Assembly (NCBI RefSeq): GCF_019091135.1
Contig: NZ_JAGXJW010000030.1
Coordinates: forward strand, 32,809-96,808
DNA from: Cohnella sp. GbtcB17
Lineage (GTDB): Bacteria > Bacillota > Bacilli > Paenibacillales > Paenibacillaceae
Direction of reading: 5' to 3'
Length of the DNA stretch: 64,000 nucleotides
In this document: in pieces, positions 62,095 through 64,000 of the stretch
Layout: each line of letters begins with the position of its first letter
How positions within the stretch are numbered: the first letter of the stretch is position 1
Position numbers and translations under genes: made by a program
The notes under the pieces: model-generated
What the model was told of the DNA's origin: nothing
Seen by the model: only the letters and a program-made list of their open reading frames with translations
Database searches by the model: none

Positions 62095-64000
62095 ATGGCT
62101 GGCTATACCCCGATGATGCAGCAGTATTTGTCCGTGAAGGAAGAAGCGAAGGACGCGCTTTTGTACTTCCGATTGGGCGATTCCTATGAAATGTGTTTCG
62201 AAGACGCGCTTACGGCGTCCCGCGAGCTCGAGATTACGCTGACGGGCAGGGGCGCGGGTCAGGAAGAGCGCATTCCGATGTGCGGCGTTCCCTATCACGC
62301 GGCGGAAGGTTACATAGCGAGACTGGTGGACAAAGGCTACAAGGTCGCGATCTGCGTACAGGTGGAGGCTCCGAAGGCGGCCAAAGGCGTCGTGCGGCGC
62401 GAGATCGTGCGCATCGTGACGCCTGGCACCGTTATGGAGACGAAGTCGCTGGCGGGCGGCGCGAACAACTTTATCGTAGGCGCCGCCGAGCAGGACGGCC
62501 GCTTCGGGCTCGCCGCGTGCGATCTGACGACCGGGGAGATGTACGTGACGTCGTTTGCCGCATCGGCGGAGTCCGTTAAAAACGAGCTGAACGTATATCG
62601 CCCGGCCGAGGCGGTCGGCGACGAGCGGGCGCTTGCCATATTGGAAGGAGCGTCCCGATCGTCCGGCAGAACTTTGGTCACGACGGTCAGGTCGCAGTCC
62701 GAGGCGCCCGACGAGCGGCTGGCCGCGCAGTTCCCCGAAGAGCGGTGGGACAGGCACGAGCCGGTAAGGAAACTCGCCGTCGCCCGCCTCGCAGAGTATC
62801 TCGGCGAGACGCAGAAGCGGTCGCTCGCCCATGTGCGCGCGGTCAAGAGCTACGACCCGCAGCAGTTCATGGCGCTCGACGCCTTCACGCGGCGCAATCT
62901 CGAGCTGACCGAGACGGTGCGCGATCGCGCCCGCAAGGGCTCGCTGCTCTGGCTGCTCGACCGCACGCGCACGGCGATGGGCGCGCGCCAGCTGAAGCGC
63001 TGGATCGACCAGCCGCTGCTCGATCGGACGGCGGCGGACGAGCGGCTCGACGCGGTCGAGGCGCTGCACGGCAACTGGATGCTGCGCGAGGATTTGCGCG
63101 GCGCGCTGTCTGAGATTTACGATCTCGAGCGGCTCGTCGGGCGGATCGCCTACGGTACGGCCAACGCGCGCGACCTGAACGCGCTCGGGGCGTCGCTGTC
63201 GCGCATTCCGGCGCTCAAGGACATTTGCGCGGAGCTCGGCTCCGGGCCGCTGTCCGCGCTGGCGCAAACGCTCGACGCCTGCGAGGATCTGGCGCTCGCG
63301 ATCGCGGACGCGATCGCGGCCGAGCCGCCGGTGTCCGTGCGCGAGGGCGGATTGATCCGCCCCGGCTTCCACGAACGTCTCGACGAGCTGCGCGAAGCGA
63401 GCAAGAACGGCAAGACGTGGATCGCCGAGCTCGAGCGGCGGGAGCGCGAGGCGACGGGCATCAAGTCGCTGAAGATCGGCTTCAACAAAGTGTTCGGCTA
63501 CTATCTCGAGGTGACGCGGGCCAATCTCGGCACGCTGCCCGAGGGCCGCTACGAGCGCAAGCAGACGCTGGCCAATGCCGAGCGCTATGTCACGCCGGAG
63601 CTGAAGGAGAAGGAAGCGCTCATCCTCGAAGCCGAGGAGCGCATGGTGGATCTCGAGTACGAGCTGTTCGCCGCCCTGCGCGACGAGATCGCCCTCCATA
63701 TCCCCAGGCTGCAGCGGCTGGCCGAGCGCGTCGCGAGCCTGGACGTTCTCCAGTCGCTCGCCGAGGTCAGCGCGGAGCGGCGTTATGTCCGGCCGACCTG
63801 GAGCGACGGCTACGACCTGAACGTGACGGGCGGGAGGCATCCCGTCGTCGAAGCCGTCACCGAGGGGAGCGCCTATATCTCGAACGACGCTTCGCTCACG
63901 CGCGAAGGCGGTCCGATCCTGCTCATCACCGGTCCGAATATGGCGGGCAAGAGCACGTACATGCGGCAGGTCGCGATGACCTGCATCATGGCCCAAATCG
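62095..64000 (+). CDS. mutS: DNA mismatch repair protein MutS (5' part, altered mismatch-recognition domain)
   Basis: Mismatch-sensing ATPase; the first 635 residues are in the window and the gene runs off the right edge. Domain I (mismatch recognition), connector, lever ('FTRRNLELTETVRDRARKGSLLWLLDRT'), clamp and the start of the ATPase with Walker A GPNMAGKSTYM are all present in normal order. Domain I is unusual: the F-x-E motif that stacks on the mismatch reads S-Y-E (Ser30, Glu32), followed by Cys34 where Phe is normal. The nearby A-I-C-E-Q reads A-I-C-V-Q (Val88), and E-D-P reads E-A-P (Ala92). Start ATG behind ATGGAGGATG. The rest looks well conserved, so the gene is not a simple pseudogene. 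Confidence 0.95.
   Translation, partial: MAGYTPMMQQYLSVKEEAKDALLYFRLGDSYEMCFEDALTASRELEITLTGRGAGQEERIPMCGVPYHAAEGYIARLVDKGYKVAICVQVEAPKAAKGVVRREIVRIVTPGTVMETKSLAGGANNFIVGAAEQDGRFGLAACDLTTGEMYVTSFAASAESVKNELNVYRPAEAVGDERALAILEGASRSSGRTLVTTVRSQSEAPDERLAAQFPEERWDRHEPVRKLAVARLAEYLGETQKRSLAHVRAVKSYDPQQFMALDAFTRRNLELTETVRDRARKGSLLWLLDRTRTAMGARQLKRWIDQPLLDRTAADERLDAVEALHGNWMLREDLRGALSEIYDLERLVGRIAYGTANARDLNALGASLSRIPALKDICAELGSGPLSALAQTLDACEDLALAIADAIAAEPPVSVREGGLIRPGFHERLDELREASKNGKTWIAELERREREATGIKSLKIGFNKVFGYYLEVTRANLGTLPEGRYERKQTLANAERYVTPELKEKEALILEAEERMVDLEYELFAALRDEIALHIPRLQRLAERVASLDVLQSLAEVSAERRYVRPTWSDGYDLNVTGGRHPVVEAVTEGSAYISNDASLTREGGPILLITGPNMAGKSTYMRQVAMTCIMAQI

Noticed and set aside
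1..64000. CRISPR arrays, tRNA or rRNA genes, insertion sequences, phage genes
   Set aside because: No regularly spaced repeats, no cloverleaf-like or rRNA-like stretches, no transposase or integrase motifs were seen by eye; short RNAs could still be missed.

Overview
The window is GC-rich DNA from a spore-forming Firmicute, most likely of the Paenibacillaceae (Paenibacillus/Cohnella type). The evidence is a cotE spore-coat gene next to mutS, a B. subtilis-type Fur, parE-parC, a two-module dynamin, CUT1 sugar transporters of the LplB type with a membrane AraC regulator, strong GGAGG-type ribosome sites with frequent TTG/GTG starts, and sigma-A promoters. This is an inference from gene content; no rRNA or other species marker is present. 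I saw no CRISPR array, tRNA, rRNA, insertion sequence or prophage.

Layout. 1-1031: end of a secreted beta-rich protein. 1180-5552: nth and a dynamin-like GTPase, translationally coupled. 5837-12527: three transport units, namely a heterodimeric ABC exporter, a membrane-anchored SGNH hydrolase, and an ABC ATPase/permease pair. 12635-17617: a small coiled-coil protein, then topoisomerase IV (parE, parC). 17712-18569: a small unlisted ORF on the minus strand and a MarR regulator. 18783-26722: a tightly packed five-gene cassette (SWIM zinc finger, helical-repeat protein, MoxR AAA+ ATPase, DUF5682 protein, VWA/MIDAS protein), related to the uncharacterised E. coli yehLMPQ group. This is the best candidate for an undescribed system.

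26891-35490: housekeeping and regulatory genes: a metallo-hydrolase, a SAM methyltransferase, a response regulator and a divergent 7TM histidine kinase followed by a PAP2 protein, an Xre repressor with a palindromic operator in its own promoter, fur behind a PerR-type box, a uracil-DNA-glycosylase-like protein, a 33-residue membrane peptide and an aldo/keto reductase. 35573-45214: a carbohydrate locus with a membrane AraC regulator divergent from two permeases, a solute-binding lipoprotein, an acetyltransferase and a lipoprotein GH9 glycosidase. The locus has no ATPase of its own, so it presumably borrows a shared MsmX-type ATPase.

45438-53861: an MHYT-PAS-GGDEF-EAL c-di-GMP protein whose EAL domain lacks two active-site residues, small membrane and stress genes, a beta-carbonic anhydrase, an IscA-like protein, an M32 carboxypeptidase, and a divergent AraC/phytanoyl-dioxygenase pair. 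54013-58130: a GntR-LacI regulator with a GH38 alpha-mannosidase. 58445-64000: an ArAE-type membrane protein, cotE, an amidoligase-like protein, and the first 635 codons of mutS. The mutS mismatch-recognition domain carries unusual replacements, including Ser for the Phe of the F-x-E motif.

Start codons were chosen by ribosome-site spacing and overlap with neighbours, so several differ from the longest open frame. Functional names rest on motif reading by eye, without database searches.
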